Origin: Puffinus mauretanicus | Lineage: Eukaryota > Chordata > Aves > Procellariiformes > Procellariidae | Assembly (NCBI GenBank): GCA_023333565.1 | Contig: JAJKFH010000534.1 | Span: 17,428-81,427 of the forward strand | Direction of reading: 5' to 3' | DNA length: 64,000 nucleotides | Shown: piece after piece, positions 40,101 through 49,170 of the stretch | Numbering within the stretch: the first letter of the stretch is position 1 | Layout: every line of letters begins with the position of its first letter | The notes under the pieces: generated by a model | The model's input: only the letters and a program-made list of their open reading frames with translations | Told to the model about the DNA's origin: nothing | Database searches by the model: none | Program-made: the position numbers and the translations under genes

Positions 40101-40827
40101 CTTTTAGTAAGAATGAAAGAGATGGATAAGTTATAACATGAGCCTAGACTTGCTAGTTCTCAGTGAGCCTACAATGTAACACATAGTTTCCTCAAGAGGT
40201 ACAAGGGGAAGATTAATTGATTCAGACAGGGAGATCAGAACACCTCTAGCGTGGGTTTATAATTTTTTTTTTACCTTGATAGTGTCGATTACCACATTTA
40301 TACTGCTTGTGTTATATGTCTTGGCTTTTTCTGCTGTCATAGTAAACTGCTCTTGCTGAAAACTAGGACAAAATATTTCCTGTTAGATTTGGGCTGTGCC
40401 TAGTTTATATTTAATCCTTGCCTCAAAAAAAAATTCCCACCTGTAAAATCATTCTTGGAAGAAGACCTTGCAGAGACCCTGATGTATCCGCTGTGTAACT
40501 GGTGTAAAAGCAAAACAAAGCTTTCTTCTGAGATTGTTAGATGTCTCTTAGCTCCAGGTAGCCATCCAGTCAAATTTGACTTTGAGACATTGCTGTTGTA
40601 AAAACATTAAATAATTTGTAAATAATAACCTTTAGCTTTTCAATAGAATTCAGTGCAAACTGTGCAAATGACCTTTTTTTCCTCTTGTTTTGTAGTCGGG
40701 AACATGCCCAGTTTGTCGTCATGTGCTTGCACCCGTGCTACCTGAAGCAGCTGCTGCCATGGTTTCCTTTCTATCTGATCATGATTCCCCATCTTCTGTT
40801 CACAGTGCTACGGGAGCTTCAAACTAG
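21955..40827 (+). CDS. PJA2: PJA2, praja-2 RING-H2 E3 ubiquitin ligase (whole spliced CDS)
   Basis: Eight coding exons join in frame: 21955-22156, 24792-25854, 29803-29988, 31435-31620, 33813-33924, 39327-39441, 39744-39859 and 40696-40827. They total 2112 nt, or 703 residues plus TAG. Every junction is GT-AG and every split codon closes. The predicted protein follows vertebrate PJA2 along its length: an N-terminal [20 protein letters not shown] block (residues 10-29), a long acidic Ser-rich middle, the [15 protein letters not shown] block, an alpha-helical stretch, and a C3H2C3 RING (C627, C630, C645, H647, H650, C653, C664, C667). In mammals praja-2 binds PKA regulatory subunits through the region just before the RING and ubiquitinates them, and it acts at membranes, cytoplasm and synapses. 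That role is inferred here by homology. The start ATG at 21955 has G at -3 (if exon 1 ends at 6771) and G at +4. Human PJA2 begins 11 residues earlier. Confidence 0.96.
22157..24791 (+). other. PJA2: PJA2 intron 2
   Basis: 2.6-kb AT-rich intron, GTATGT to AAG. It contains a CR1 3' fragment (23527-23652). Several hydrophobic short frames are composition artefacts. Confidence 0.75.
23527..23652 (+). mobile_element. Short diverged CR1 3' fragment, sense
   Basis: The order GGATATATTAAAATCTGACTGG, GGTGACTCTGCTTGAGCAAG, GGGGTGGACTGGATGG and then ACCAACCTCAGC matches the last ~120 bases of older CR1 subfamilies. The octamer tail is gone. Confidence 0.7.
24792..25854 (+). CDS. PJA2: PJA2 exon 3, large acidic middle exon (residues 68-422)
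   Basis: The acceptor GTGAAG is followed by GT, which completes a Cys codon with the T carried over from exon 2. The open frame then runs 1063 bases to the donor ACAG|GTAAAA. Similarity to human PJA2 is patchy but in order: SSPLVQV at the start, the block [20 protein letters not shown] at about residues 307-314, and the end DEDS completed by exon 4. The sequence is rich in Ser, Glu and Asp and looks disordered. No zinc or catalytic motif lies here. The first base depends on the acceptor choice; no other AG nearby fits the phase. Confidence 0.93.
25855..29802 (+). other. PJA2: PJA2 intron 3
   Basis: 3.9-kb AT-rich intron, GTAAAA to CAG. It contains an antisense CR1 tail (28012-28357). No other element recognised. 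Confidence 0.75.
28012..28357 (-). mobile_element. CR1 LINE 3' end, antisense, 5'-truncated
   Basis: The + strand starts with the octamer-type tail ATAGAATCATAGAATCATGG, then GTTGGAAGGGACATC and GTCATCTAGTCCAACCC. It continues through the untranslated tail and the last codons of the RT frame (minus-strand frame with [20 protein letters not shown]). It stops abruptly near 28357. About 346 bases; little diverged. Confidence 0.9.
29803..29988 (+). CDS. PJA2: PJA2 exon 4 (residues 422-484)
   Basis: The acceptor AAATTGCAG is followed by C, which completes the Ser codon AG|C. The exon encodes [10 protein letters not shown], then [11 protein letters not shown], then an acidic stretch, and ends GG|GTATGA. 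It is 186 nt and phase 2 on both sides, so skipping it would keep the frame. Serine-acid runs of this kind are conserved in praja-2. The frame stays open into the intron for 11 more codons, so a retained-intron reading would end at a stop at about 30020. Confidence 0.93.
29989..31434 (+). other. PJA2: PJA2 intron 4
   Basis: 1.4-kb intron, GTATGA to AAG, AT-rich. No repeat or regulatory element recognised. Confidence 0.75.
31435..31620 (+). CDS. PJA2: PJA2 exon 5, start of PKA-regulatory-subunit-binding region (residues 484-546)
   Basis: The acceptor TTTGAAG is followed by G, which completes Gly484. The exon encodes [12 protein letters not shown], a SSSDEEND run and the strongly conserved [20 protein letters not shown], ending AG|GTATGA. 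It is 186 nt, the same length and phase as exon 4. In mammals the segment equivalent to exons 5-7 is needed for binding PKA RI/RII subunits; the bird equivalent is inferred from conservation. Confidence 0.94.
32820..33684 (+). mobile_element. Second solo LTR, different avian ERV family, sense to PJA2
   Basis: A GC-richer block with the look of a long avian ERV LTR: repeated purine-rich units (GGAGCAGG, CAGCCC..GGAG) through 33050-33230, then GTAATAAA-like sequence at the poly(A) position, and a 3' part with CCCTGTCTTTATCTCAACCC (33563-33582) ending near GGTCAACCCAACCCA. Boundaries are approximate, especially at 5'. It shares only the CTGTCTTTATCTCA motif with the LTR at 15554. It is split by a 66-base CR1 tail. 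Confidence 0.65.
33435..33500 (-). mobile_element. 66-base CR1 tail inserted in the intron 5 LTR
   Basis: GAATCGTAGGACAGCAC then GTTTGGAAGGGACCTC and ATCATCTGGTTCAAT is a diverged antisense CR1 3' end. TAAATT occurs on both sides (33429-33434 and 33501-33506) as a possible target duplication, although the host LTR is naturally AT-repetitive there. Confidence 0.6.
33813..33924 (+). CDS. PJA2: PJA2 exon 6 (residues 546-583)
   Basis: The acceptor TGTTTTTCAG is followed by A, which completes Arg546. The exon encodes a Gly/Leu segment, then [19 protein letters not shown] and QQAME, ending in phase 0 at the donor GAG|GTATTA. The run after Pro566 has the amphipathic look of an R-subunit-binding helix. 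At the position where human has DWSLFDGF, this protein has an extra charged step (EWRLLDEF). The exon sits about 130 bases downstream of a sense-oriented solo LTR. Confidence 0.93.
33925..39326 (+). other. PJA2: PJA2 intron 6
   Basis: 5.4-kb AT-rich intron, GTATTA to CAG. No mobile element, RNA gene or coding frame recognised; a few poly-T/poly-A runs (for example 37308-37326). Confidence 0.7.
39327..39441 (+). CDS. PJA2: PJA2 exon 7 (residues 584-622)
   Basis: The acceptor CCTTTTCAG is followed by [14 protein letters not shown], continuing the helix from exon 6, then [13 protein letters not shown] and a short acidic linker before the RING. It ends in phase 1 at G|GTATGG. Compared with human PJA2, three linker residues before GQEQCC are missing; the acceptor of exon 8 fixes this, and no in-frame alternative is visible. 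Confidence 0.93.
39442..39743 (+). other. PJA2: PJA2 intron 7
   Basis: 302-base intron, GTATGG to TAG; the shortest of the gene. Nothing recognised inside. Confidence 0.85.
39744..39859 (+). CDS. PJA2: PJA2 exon 8, first part of RING-H2 finger (residues 622-660)
   Basis: The acceptor GGGTATAG completes Gly622. The exon encodes C627-TI-C630, then C645-H-H647-LF-H650-KP-C653, and ends with WLEK at the consensus donor GTAAGT. Zinc ligands 1 to 6 of the C3H2C3 RING are here and all intact. Trp657 follows the sixth ligand, as in E2-binding RING-H2 domains. The acceptor lacks a strong pyrimidine tract directly at the AG but has CTTTTTCTTC 15 to 25 bases upstream. Confidence 0.95.
39860..40695 (+). 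other. PJA2: PJA2 intron 8
   Basis: 836-base intron with consensus GTAAGT donor and TTTTGTAG acceptor. It splits the RING between zinc ligands 6 and 7. Nothing else recognised. Confidence 0.85.
40696..40827 (+). CDS. PJA2: PJA2 exon 9, end of RING and C-terminal tail (residues 661-703)
   Basis: The acceptor TTGTTTTGTAG is followed by SGTCPVCR, giving zinc ligands C664 and C667, so the RING is complete across the exon 8/9 junction. The remaining 35 residues (Ala- and Ser-rich, ending GASN) bear little resemblance to the Pro-rich human tail. The stop TAG at 40825-40827 is in frame, and the first AATAAA lies only about 27 bases after it. Confidence 0.95.
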   Translation, partial: SGTCPVCRHVLAPVLPEAAAAMVSFLSDHDSPSSVHSATGASN

Positions 40828-41400
40828 AGTCTGAAACTAAGTCTCTGCCACTAAAATAAAAATGTAAATTTTGCCTGTTTAATTACAATGTGAAAACAAC
40901 TATGTATAAAATATTATATGTAAAATACTATCTATATTATATATATTTTAGTTTAGAAAGAGGGTGCAAGACTTTCTAAACTCTTTTGGTTTACAATAAT
41001 AGCTTAAATTTTCAAACTGTAAGTTGGAAGAATGTGCAGCCTTTTTTTTTCGTAGCAGAATGTTGCTGGTAACTGTAATGTCTAAAGTTTGTATTATGAT
41101 AAATTTTTCCAAAAAGATAATTAATGTGGCACTTTGTTCAAGTTCTTGCAGCTGCAGTGCAGTTGCAGCTTATTAAAGTTATGCTTATAATCTGTTTTAC
41201 GTAATATAACTGAACTATTTGTTTTTGTCAAAGTTAGTGCCACTGAGTGACTTTGTAATTGATCTCTCATATTTGCATTAAATGTAAAGGTGTTCCGTGA
41301 TGCCAGCAGTGGTAGAATTTGATTTCACTGGAAACAAATTGCATAATGGAACAATATTTCTTACCGGTTTATTCAATAATAAACTTTTTTCCTAATGTCA
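40828..41400 (+). other. PJA2: PJA2 3' UTR
   Basis: AT-rich sequence follows the stop. Candidate poly(A) signals are AATAAA at 40855-40860, ATTAAA at 41172-41177 and AATAAA at 41378-41383. The last is followed by a T-rich stretch and is the likeliest main end. A TA-rich run (about 40900-40955) could be AU-rich regulatory sequence. The end is estimated. Confidence 0.65.
41378..41383 (+). terminator. Likely main poly(A) signal of PJA2
   Basis: AATAAA, followed by a CTTTTTTCC stretch. It is 551 bases after the stop codon. An earlier AATAAA at 40855 would give a very short UTR. Confidence 0.55.
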
Positions 41401-41427
41401 GAAGTGCTATTAAATTGCTACTGTCAT

Positions 41428-41450
41428 TTTTTTTTTTTTTTTTTTTTTAC
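41428..41450. repeat. Poly-T tract
   Basis: A run of about 20 T just after the PJA2 3' end. A (TA)n run follows at about 41651-41665, abutting the CR1 start. Confidence 0.9.
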
Positions 41451-41831
41451 AAATGCTAGCACCACTTTTAAGCCTGTGTCCTGAATAGGTATATGAACTG
41501 TGGAACTTCAACATTTGAAGTTGCATCTATAAGAGCTGGGCAGCTGGTTCCTTGGGTTTGTGTTTAAATTCCATTCTACTAATTAAGGCTCCTGCCCTCT
41601 CTCCTGCATGTGTGTGTGCTCTCTCTCTTTTAAAGATATATTTATTTTTATTTATATATATATATCAGGGCTGGGGTTGCTTTCTAATGCAGATATAGTT
41701 AAACGGAATGAAACAGGAGACCTGGTTACCTGGGATATGGAGCAGGCGGAGGAACTCAATGACTTTTTTGCCTCGGTCTTCACTGGCAAGTGCTTGAGCC
41801 TCACTGCCCAAGCCGCAGAAGGCAAAGGAGG

Positions 41832-42375
41832 TGTTGTGGTTTAACCCAGCAGGCAGCTAAAAACCACACAGCTGCTCACTCACTTCCTCCCCTTCCCCAC
41901 CCCCTACCCCCCACTCTGCAGTGGGATCAGGGAGAAAATCAGGAAAAGAAAAAGTAAAATTTGTGGATTGAGATAAAGACAGTTTAATAGAACAGAAAAG
42001 GAAGGGAAAATGATAACAATAATAACAATAATGATAGAATATACAAAATGAGTGATGCACAATGCAGTTGTTCACCACTTGCTGAACAATACCCAAAACA
42101 GCGATTGCTATTTCCTGGACCATGCCTCTTATTTATATACTGAGCATGACATCATATGGTATGGAATACCCCATTGGCCAGCTGGGTCAGCTGTCTTGGC
42201 TATCCTTTCTCCCAGTCTCTTGTGCACCTGGCACATGGGAAGCTGAAAAGTTCTTGACTAGCAGAGTACTTAGCAACAACTAAAAACATCAGTGTGTTGT
42301 CAACATTCTTCTCATACTAAATCCAAAACACAACACTAGGAAGACATTTAACTCTCTCCCAGCTGAAACCAGGCA
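41832..42375 (-). mobile_element. Solo LTR of the same ERV family as 15554-16107, inside a CR1
   Basis: Read on the minus strand it starts TGCCTGGTTTCAGCTGGGA and ends AACCACAACA. It has TGATGTCATG upstream of a TATATAAAT TATA-like box, then ATTAAA and CTGTCTTTATCTCAAT. The GATAACAATAATAAC low-complexity run (42011-42036) lies in its transcribed part. No perfect five-base target duplication is seen (GGAGG before, GGGAC after). Confidence 0.85.
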
Positions 42376-43609
42376 GGGACTGGAGAGTGAAGAGCCACCC
42401 ACTGTAGAAGAAGATCAGTTTCGAGACCATCTAAGGAACCTGAAGGTGCACAAGTCTGTGGGACCTGATGACATCCATGTGCGTGTCCTGAAGGAACAGG
42501 TGGATGAAGTTGCTAAGCTGCTATCCATTGTATTTGAGAAATCGTGGCAGTCCGGTGAAGTTCCCATTGACTGGAAAAGGGGAAACATAACCCCCATTTT
42601 TAAAAAAGGAAAAAAGGAAGACCTAGGGAACTACAGGCCAGTCAATCTCACCTCTGTGCCTGGGAAGATCATGGAACAGATCCTCCTGGAAGCTATACTA
42701 AGGCACATGGAGGATAAGGGACTAAGGACAAGTCCTGCCTGACCAACCTGGTGGCCTTCTGTGATGGAGTGTCTGTATCAGTGAACATGGGAGGAGCTAC
42801 AGATGTCATCTGTCTGAACCTCTGTAAGGCCTTTGACACGGTCCCCCACAACATCCTCTCTCTAAACATGAGAGATACGGATTTGATGAGTGAACTGTCA
42901 GGTGCGTGACGAATTGGTTGGATGGATGCATCCAGAGGGTAGTGGTCAACGGCTTAATGCCCAGATGGAGATCGGTGACGAGTGATGTCCTGCAGGGGTC
43001 CGTGCTGAGACTGGTACTGTTTAATATCTTCATCAATGAGGTAGTGGGATCGAGTGCACCCACAGCAAGTCTGCAGACAACACCAAGCTGAGTGGTGCGG
43101 TCGAGACGCCTGAGGGACGGGATGCCATCCAGGGGGACCTGGACAAGCTTGAGAAGTGGGTCCCTGTGAACCTCATGAGGTTCAACAAGGCCAAGGGCAA
43201 GGTCCTGCACCTGGGTCAGGGTAACCCCTGGTATCAATACAGGCTGGGGGATGAAGGAATTGAGAGCAGCCCTGCTGAGAAGGACTTGGGGGTACTGGTG
43301 GATGAAAAGCTGGACATGAGCCGACAATGTGCGCTCGCAGCCCAGAAGGCCAACCGTATCCTGGGCTGCATCAAAAGAAACGTGGCCAGCAGGTCGAGGG
43401 AGGTGATTCTGCCCCTCTACTCTGCTCTGGTGAGACCCCAGCTGGAGTACTGCGTCCAGCTCTGGAGTCCTCAGCACAAGAAAGACATGGACCTGTTGGA
43501 GCGGGTCCAGAGGAGGGCCACAAAAATGATCAGGGGGATGGAACACCTCTCCTGTGAAGAAAGGCTGAGAGAGTTGGGGTTATTCAGCCTGGAGAAGAGA
43601 AAGCTTTGA
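42376..43609 (+). pseudogene. CR1 reverse transcriptase remnant
   Basis: Frames at 42446-42742 ([36 protein letters not shown]), 42906-43091 and 43166-43609 ([36 protein letters not shown]) are RT palm and thumb parts in shifting frames. The QHGFTKG block near 42735 is deleted, a shift follows near 43065, and the catalytic box reads SADN in the best frame. The copy cannot encode active RT. Confidence 0.88.
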
Positions 43610-43961
43610 GGAGACCTTACTGCAGCCTTCCAGTACTTAAAGGGGACTTATAAGAAAGATGAGGACAAACTTTTTAGCAGGGCCTGTTGTGGCAGAACAG
43701 GGGGTAATGGTTTTAAACTAAAAGAGAGTACGTTTAGACTAGATATAAGAAAGAAATTTTTTACAATGAGAATGGTGAAACACTGGCACAGGTTGCCCAG
43801 AGAGGTGGTAGATGCCCCATCCCTGGAAACATTCAAGGTCAGGTTGGACAGGGCTTCGAGCAACCTGATCTAGTTGAAGATGTCCCTGCCCACAGCAGGG
43901 GGGTTGGACTAGATGACCTTTCAAGGTCCCTTCTAACCCAAACTATTCTATGATTCTATGA

Positions 43962-46520
43962 AAATACTTTTGGCTCTTGGGGTCTTAAGTCTGAAAAAGG
44001 TAGTAGAAACTTCACACACTTAATTGAAAAATACATTTGAATACTTGGCTATTAGGATAATAGTTGTAAAATTATTTCAGAAATTTAAAAATTAGTAATG
44101 GTTCTGGTATTTGCACTGGTTACAGTGAGTTATGCTACACAGTATTTTAAAGGAGAAAAGACTGATCTCTAAAATGTATTTCTATAAATAATACTGCTGT
44201 ATATGCAAAAACTTCAAGGGACATGGAGTTAATCATTATAGGACAGAAAGTTAATGTTTGGATGTGTATATGTGTACTAATTGGGTAGACACACAAATCC
44301 TAAAATGTTGATGCATGGGAATAGTATTCGAGGGGTCTAATCAAACCCTTTTAAAACAGTTACAGGTTTTTCCAGTAACTTTGAAATTAAGCTGAATTGA
44401 GCTCTTGGAAAAGTGATTTGATTAAAAATTAATAATCTTACAGTAGCTCTCCAGCTACTCAGTTGTGATTATGGCTACCATCATAATGTCTTATTTCTTT
44501 ACAAATACTAATATATTCTTTTATTAGCAGTAGAAGATAGTAATGTTCATGTTTGAGGGACATATTGAGTTGTGTGATGTACTTTGCAGTGTAACTTGTG
44601 GACTGAAACAGAACAAAGAACTGGTGGCAGTTGCCACCATTGGCATAATTGGCAGTTGCCAATTATGTAATTCCAAAACTTAAAGTACAAGGAAGCCAAA
44701 ACAATAGGATACTGGTGAAAAGTGGCAGATGGGTAGTTCCTTACCAGCTTATTTTCCTGTACTAAAACTTTATATTTGCTGAAGTAAGAATCGGTAGGAT
44801 TTGGACATGACAAGGAACATATACTTCCAGGCATACTCACCAGCAGAATTCATACTAATCCAAGAAGTGCTATAATCTTCGGCATTTCTATTGCAAACTA
44901 GTGCTGTGGAGAGTGGTTGATCCATGGCTACCAACTACCTCAGACAACAAAATAGTAATGCAACCTTTAAAGCTCATCTAAGGTGTGTATGGGATGTATG
45001 TAGATTTAAGAGAGAGTGGAAGTGAAGACATTTGTATTGCTTGCAGGGGACTTGGTAGTATCAAACTTGTTCTTTGTTAGGGCCTTTTGTTCTTCAGTAG
45101 CTCCCCCTGCAGCAAATGTTACAGGTATTTTAACCAGCCTGTACTTTGTTTCTGTCTGGAATGGCACAATATGTTGGCCTTAATTTAATCTCTTAAGCAC
45201 AGTGTTTTATAAAGAGAATTATTTTAACTTCTGTGGCAAGATTTGGAAATCCTCTTGCCAGAAGCTTTTGATTCCAGGCTTAACCAGCAGTGTCAAGAGC
45301 TAAGCTAGAAGCTTTTTCCTTCCTTCGTTATTTGTTGCTGGCCTCAGCTCTGACTTCTTCCTATTTCTAAACAGCTGTTTAAAAGAAGAGTGTTCATGTT
45401 CTTTTTTTTTCTTTTTTTAACTTGAATGTAGAGGTCTTATTCGCAGATCTTTCCTGGCTCCTCATCTGAGGAAATAGCGGATGAAAGGTCTTTCTAACAA
45501 GGTGTCTGAAAAAGCATATGCTGGGTCATACTCAAAAGATTACCAGTAGAAGTGTTTAACACAAAATAGAAAGTAAAAAAATCCAAACCTTTGGATCATG
45601 TCCAAATGTTTGTTGTGATTATTGAATTTTTTTGGTAAATGAAGTCATAACAGATTCTGTGCAGATTCTGTGGTTCCTGCTTCAAATATAAAATTGTTTT
45701 GTTAAAATGGGCCTAGTTCTTCATCAGGCCCTGCAAAGTGTAATGTTTTCCTAGAATAATAAAAATTAATTTTATTTTTGCTCAAAGAGAATTTTCAAGT
45801 AAAAGAACTGCAAGGAAGAAAATCTTTTTTTCCCCAGGTTAAGTAAAACCAAGCATTCCGCAAGAATGAGAAAGAAAATGTGAAAAATAAGCTTGTTTCT
45901 GTTAAAGGTTCATGTTGTCTATACATCCACTAGTACATTGGAAGCATCTAACTTAACTAACTACATGGTGTAAACTGAATTCATTTTAATAATTCCATAA
46001 AAAAATTTCATTCCGAAGTTAAAATGCTTATTTTGGCTTTAAAAAACCCAACAACAGAGCCTTTTTAATGTTTTGTTTTCTCCTTTCAAATTCTGGCAGG
46101 TTTTGAAAGGATAAATTATCTGTTTCGGCTATTAGATACCCAGGTAACATATTTTTCTTAAATAGCCATAATGAAAGCAATTAACATAGTGTGAAAAGAA
46201 CCTCCCTTCAAGTCAGAGAGAAGTTCCCTTAGTTCTTGTGCACATCTATGTCTTAGGATTTTGGTTAAGGTTACTCGGGGAGCTGTCTGATAACAGTCAC
46301 AGCTCTGCAGACATCTTCCTTGTTACACAATGCAGAAAGCTGCTGTTTCCCCGCATGTTTCCTTATTCTGTGCTTCATTGAACGCCTGAAGAAAAGCAAC
46401 TTTTTTATTTGCCTTTTTTTATTGATATAGAAGAGTTGCAAAATGCAATTATTCTTTATCTCTACAAAAATAACTCCTTAAAAGCCATGTAAGCTGTTTA
46501 TGTTTCCTGTGAAAAGAGTT
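43962..46520. other. Intergenic, between CR1 copies
   Basis: AT-rich sequence without genes. The notable content is a pair of palindromes at 44622-44667. Confidence 0.6.
44622..44667. repeat. Twin palindromes sharing the core GGCAGTTGCC
   Basis: TGGTGGCA-GT-TGCCACCA (44622-44639) has an 8-bp stem and a 2-base centre. CATAATTGGCA-GT-TGCCAATTATG (44644-44667) has an 11-bp perfect stem and the same centre. The centres are 25 bases apart. The second contains TTGGC-N4-GCCAA, one base short of the NFI palindrome spacing. Confidence 0.75.
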
Positions 46521-48600
46521 AGAATCATAGAATGGGTTGGGTTGGAAGGGACTTTAGAGATCATCTTCTTCCAACCCCCCTACCATGGGCAGGGACACCT
46601 TCCACTAGACCAGGTTGCTCAGAGCCCCGTTCAACCTGACCTTGAACACTTCCAGGGAGGGGGCATCCACAACTTCTCTGGGCACCCTGTTCCAGTGTCT
46701 CACCACCCTCATAGTAACAAATTTCTTCCTAATACCTAATCTAAATCTACCCTCTTTCAGTTTAAAACTGTTACCCCTCATCCCATCACTACACTCCCTG
46801 ATAAAGAGTCCCTCCCCATCTTTCCTGTAGGCCCCTTTAAGTACTGGAAGGCTGCTATATTCCTTAACCACCAACGCTGCAACCCCCTTGTTGAAGGCCA
46901 CCAAGTTTGTTAGGCATGATTTGCCCTTAGTGAAGCCATGTTGGCTGTCACCAATCACCTGCTTTCCATGTGCGTTAGCATAGTTTCCAGGAGGATCTGC
47001 TCCATGATCTTGCCAGGCACAGAGGTGAGATTGACCAGCCTGTAGTTCCCCAGGTCTTCCTTTTTTCCCTTTTTAAAAATGGGCGTTATGTTTCCCCTTT
47101 TCCAGTCACTAGGAACTTCACCAGTCTGCCACAAGTTTTCAAATATGACGGATAGCAGCTTAGCAACTTCATCTGCCAGTTCGCTCAGGACTGTCGGATG
47201 CATTTCACCAGGTGCCATGAATGTGTGCACCTTCAGGTTCCTTAAATGGTCTCAAACCTGATCTTCTATGGTGGGCCATACTTCATTCTCATTTGGATTG
47301 TGTGAATTGGGCGATGTGACTAAAGCACTTGACAGTGAAGACGGAGGCAAAAAAGTTGTTGAGAGCCTCAGCCTCCTCCGTGTCAGTTGTAGCCAGGTCT
47401 CCAGTTTTGCTCATCGGGGGCAGACAGTTTCTTTCTTGTCCTATGTACCTGAAGAAACCCTTCTTGTTATTTTTCACGTCCCTAGCCTAGTTCAGCTCCA
47501 GCTGAGCCTTGGCTTTCCAGATCTCCTCTCTGCACTTCCAGGCCATATCCCTATAATCTCCCCAGAATATGTATCCCTGCTGCCACTGCCTATGCATTTT
47601 GGTTTTGTGTTTTAGTTTGGCTAAGAGGTCTTGACTTAGCCAAGCTGGCCTCCTGCCTCCCCTGCCTGGCTTCTTGCAGATCTGGATTGAGAGCTCTTGC
47701 ACCCTAAGAAAAATGTCTTTAAATATCTCCCAGCTCTCCTTTGCTCCTTTGTCCCTGAGGGCAGTTTCCCAAGGGATCCCATGCACTAGCAACCTAAATA
47801 GCTGAAAGTTTGCCCTTCTGAGGTTTAGGGTCCTGACTCTACTTTTTATTTGTCTTGTACCCCTCAAGATTGAGAATTCCACCAGGCACGGTTGCTGCAG
47901 CCCAGGCTATCTCCAATCTTGATCATTCCAATAAGTTCTTCCACACTAGTAAACAGTGCCTCTCCTAGTCCAGCAGTGCCTCTCCTCTGGACGGGCTTTC
48001 CATCACCTGGACTAGGAAGATGTCCCCAGCGCACTCCAGTAGTTTTCGTGCCGCTTTTCCAGCAGATGTCCGTGTGGTTGAAGTCCCCTATCAGGACCAA
48101 GGCCTGCGAGTGTGATGCTTCCTGCAGTTGAAGAAAGAACTCTTCATCAACCTCCTCACCTTGATTGGGTGGCCTGTAGTAGACACCAACCACAAAGTTT
48201 CCTTTGTTGGCTTGGTCTCTAATTTTCACCTTGACCTGCGCATTACTTTTCTTCAAAGATAGCTCTGTGCAGTCAATCCCGTTTTTGGCATAGAGGGCAA
48301 CTCCTCCACTTCTTCTTCCTTGCCTGTCCCTTCTGAATATAGCCATCAATCACAGCGCCCCAATTGTGCGATTCATCCCACCAAGTTTTTGTGATAGCAA
48401 TCAGGTCATAGTTACGTCTCATCTTCTGGAAAGAGATTGGTACTAGCTGGATTTTCTTCTGGATTTTTAATCTTTTGCATGACGTCAAGGTGAGATCACA
48501 AATCTGGGAGCCATTTGAGGCTATTAAGCCAACAACACTCAGGAACAGCCGTGCCCTCCATGTTTGCTTTAAACATTTAATGCATTTCTCTCTTGGCTCT
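46521..48600 (-). mobile_element. CR1 LINE with internal deletion, antisense to PJA2
   Basis: The + strand begins with the tail AGAATCATAGAATGGGTTGG and TTGGAAGGGACTTTAGAG, passes through the 3' end, then RT N-terminal region, then endonuclease. Near 46860 the minus-strand reading jumps from LTNLVAFNKGVAAL to EYSSLPVLKGAYRKDGE, so the RT palm and thumb (roughly 0.8-0.9 kb) are missing. The upstream end is between 48430 and 48610; no ORF1. Confidence 0.88.
46605..48349 (-). pseudogene. CR1 endonuclease and partial reverse transcriptase remnant
   Basis: In minus-strand order: an EN segment (48605-48273 with DLIAITKTWWDESHNW; 48349-47864 with RSGGVALYAKNG, YYRPPNQ, and the catalytic-type IGDFNHTDICW), a linker (47882-47487), the NNFFASVFTVK segment (47477-47289), RT block (47230-46955 with [16 protein letters not shown]) and the C-terminal end fused after the deletion (46958-46605). 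Several frameshifts and stops separate these. This is the only copy in the window that keeps EN. Confidence 0.87.
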
Positions 48601-49087
48601 GCCAAGACATGGAATAGCCTGTTGGGTCTGAAGTAGCTTAAGTTAATTCCTCAGTTTATTTCTTCACATGCTTCATCAGTCATCTTTGGTCTTGGTTTGG
48701 AGTGGAAGTGTTGAGTTGAAACTCCTGCTGCAGGCAGCTTTTCATCTGCCTGAGTTCACCAGTTATGACTATTTCAGAACTCTGCACCACTGATTCCACT
48801 TACCGCTTGGCACTTAGTGGACTATTAGCTCTGGTGCTTGTTTGACAGCCTCAGAGCCTCAGCATGTGGTGCTGCTTTGGCCCTAGCACTTCCCTTGAAT
48901 TTTCATACTCTACGTCTAAAGTAAATCTGTCTCTAGCTTTGTGTGTGATGTCATTACCCCTCAAAATACAATTCTAGTGCACCAGTGTGCCAACTTAGCT
49001 TTTTCCAGGCTTGAATTCATTGATCATCAGATTGACATTTTACACTCTGGGACATGATGTGCTCCATATCTAATGAGACCCAATATC

Positions 49088-49170
49088 CAAAAAAAAAAAA
49101 AAAAAAAAAAGGAAAAAATCCCAAACCAAACCAAAACACAAAAAAACCCACACCCCAATCAAAACCCCCT
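49088..49170. repeat. A-rich low-complexity run
   Basis: About 22 A followed by A-rich CCAAACC-like units. It could be an old retroposed tail, but the sequence upstream shows no recognised source gene. Confidence 0.85.

Larger units (their letters stand above)
41665..43961 (+). mobile_element. CR1 LINE split by a solo LTR
   Basis: CR1 sequence occupies 41665-41831 and resumes at 42376, ending with the octamer tail ATTCTATGATTCTATG at 43945-43960. The two parts join into one 1.75-kb 5'-truncated element: the frame before the break ([13 protein letters not shown]) is followed after it by [20 protein letters not shown]. It is sense to PJA2 and lies 0.3 kb past its 3' end. The LTR is therefore the younger insertion. 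Confidence 0.92.

Noticed and set aside
44649..44662. Canonical NFI binding site
   Set aside because: The half-sites are right but the gap is 4 bases, while the NFI consensus has 5.
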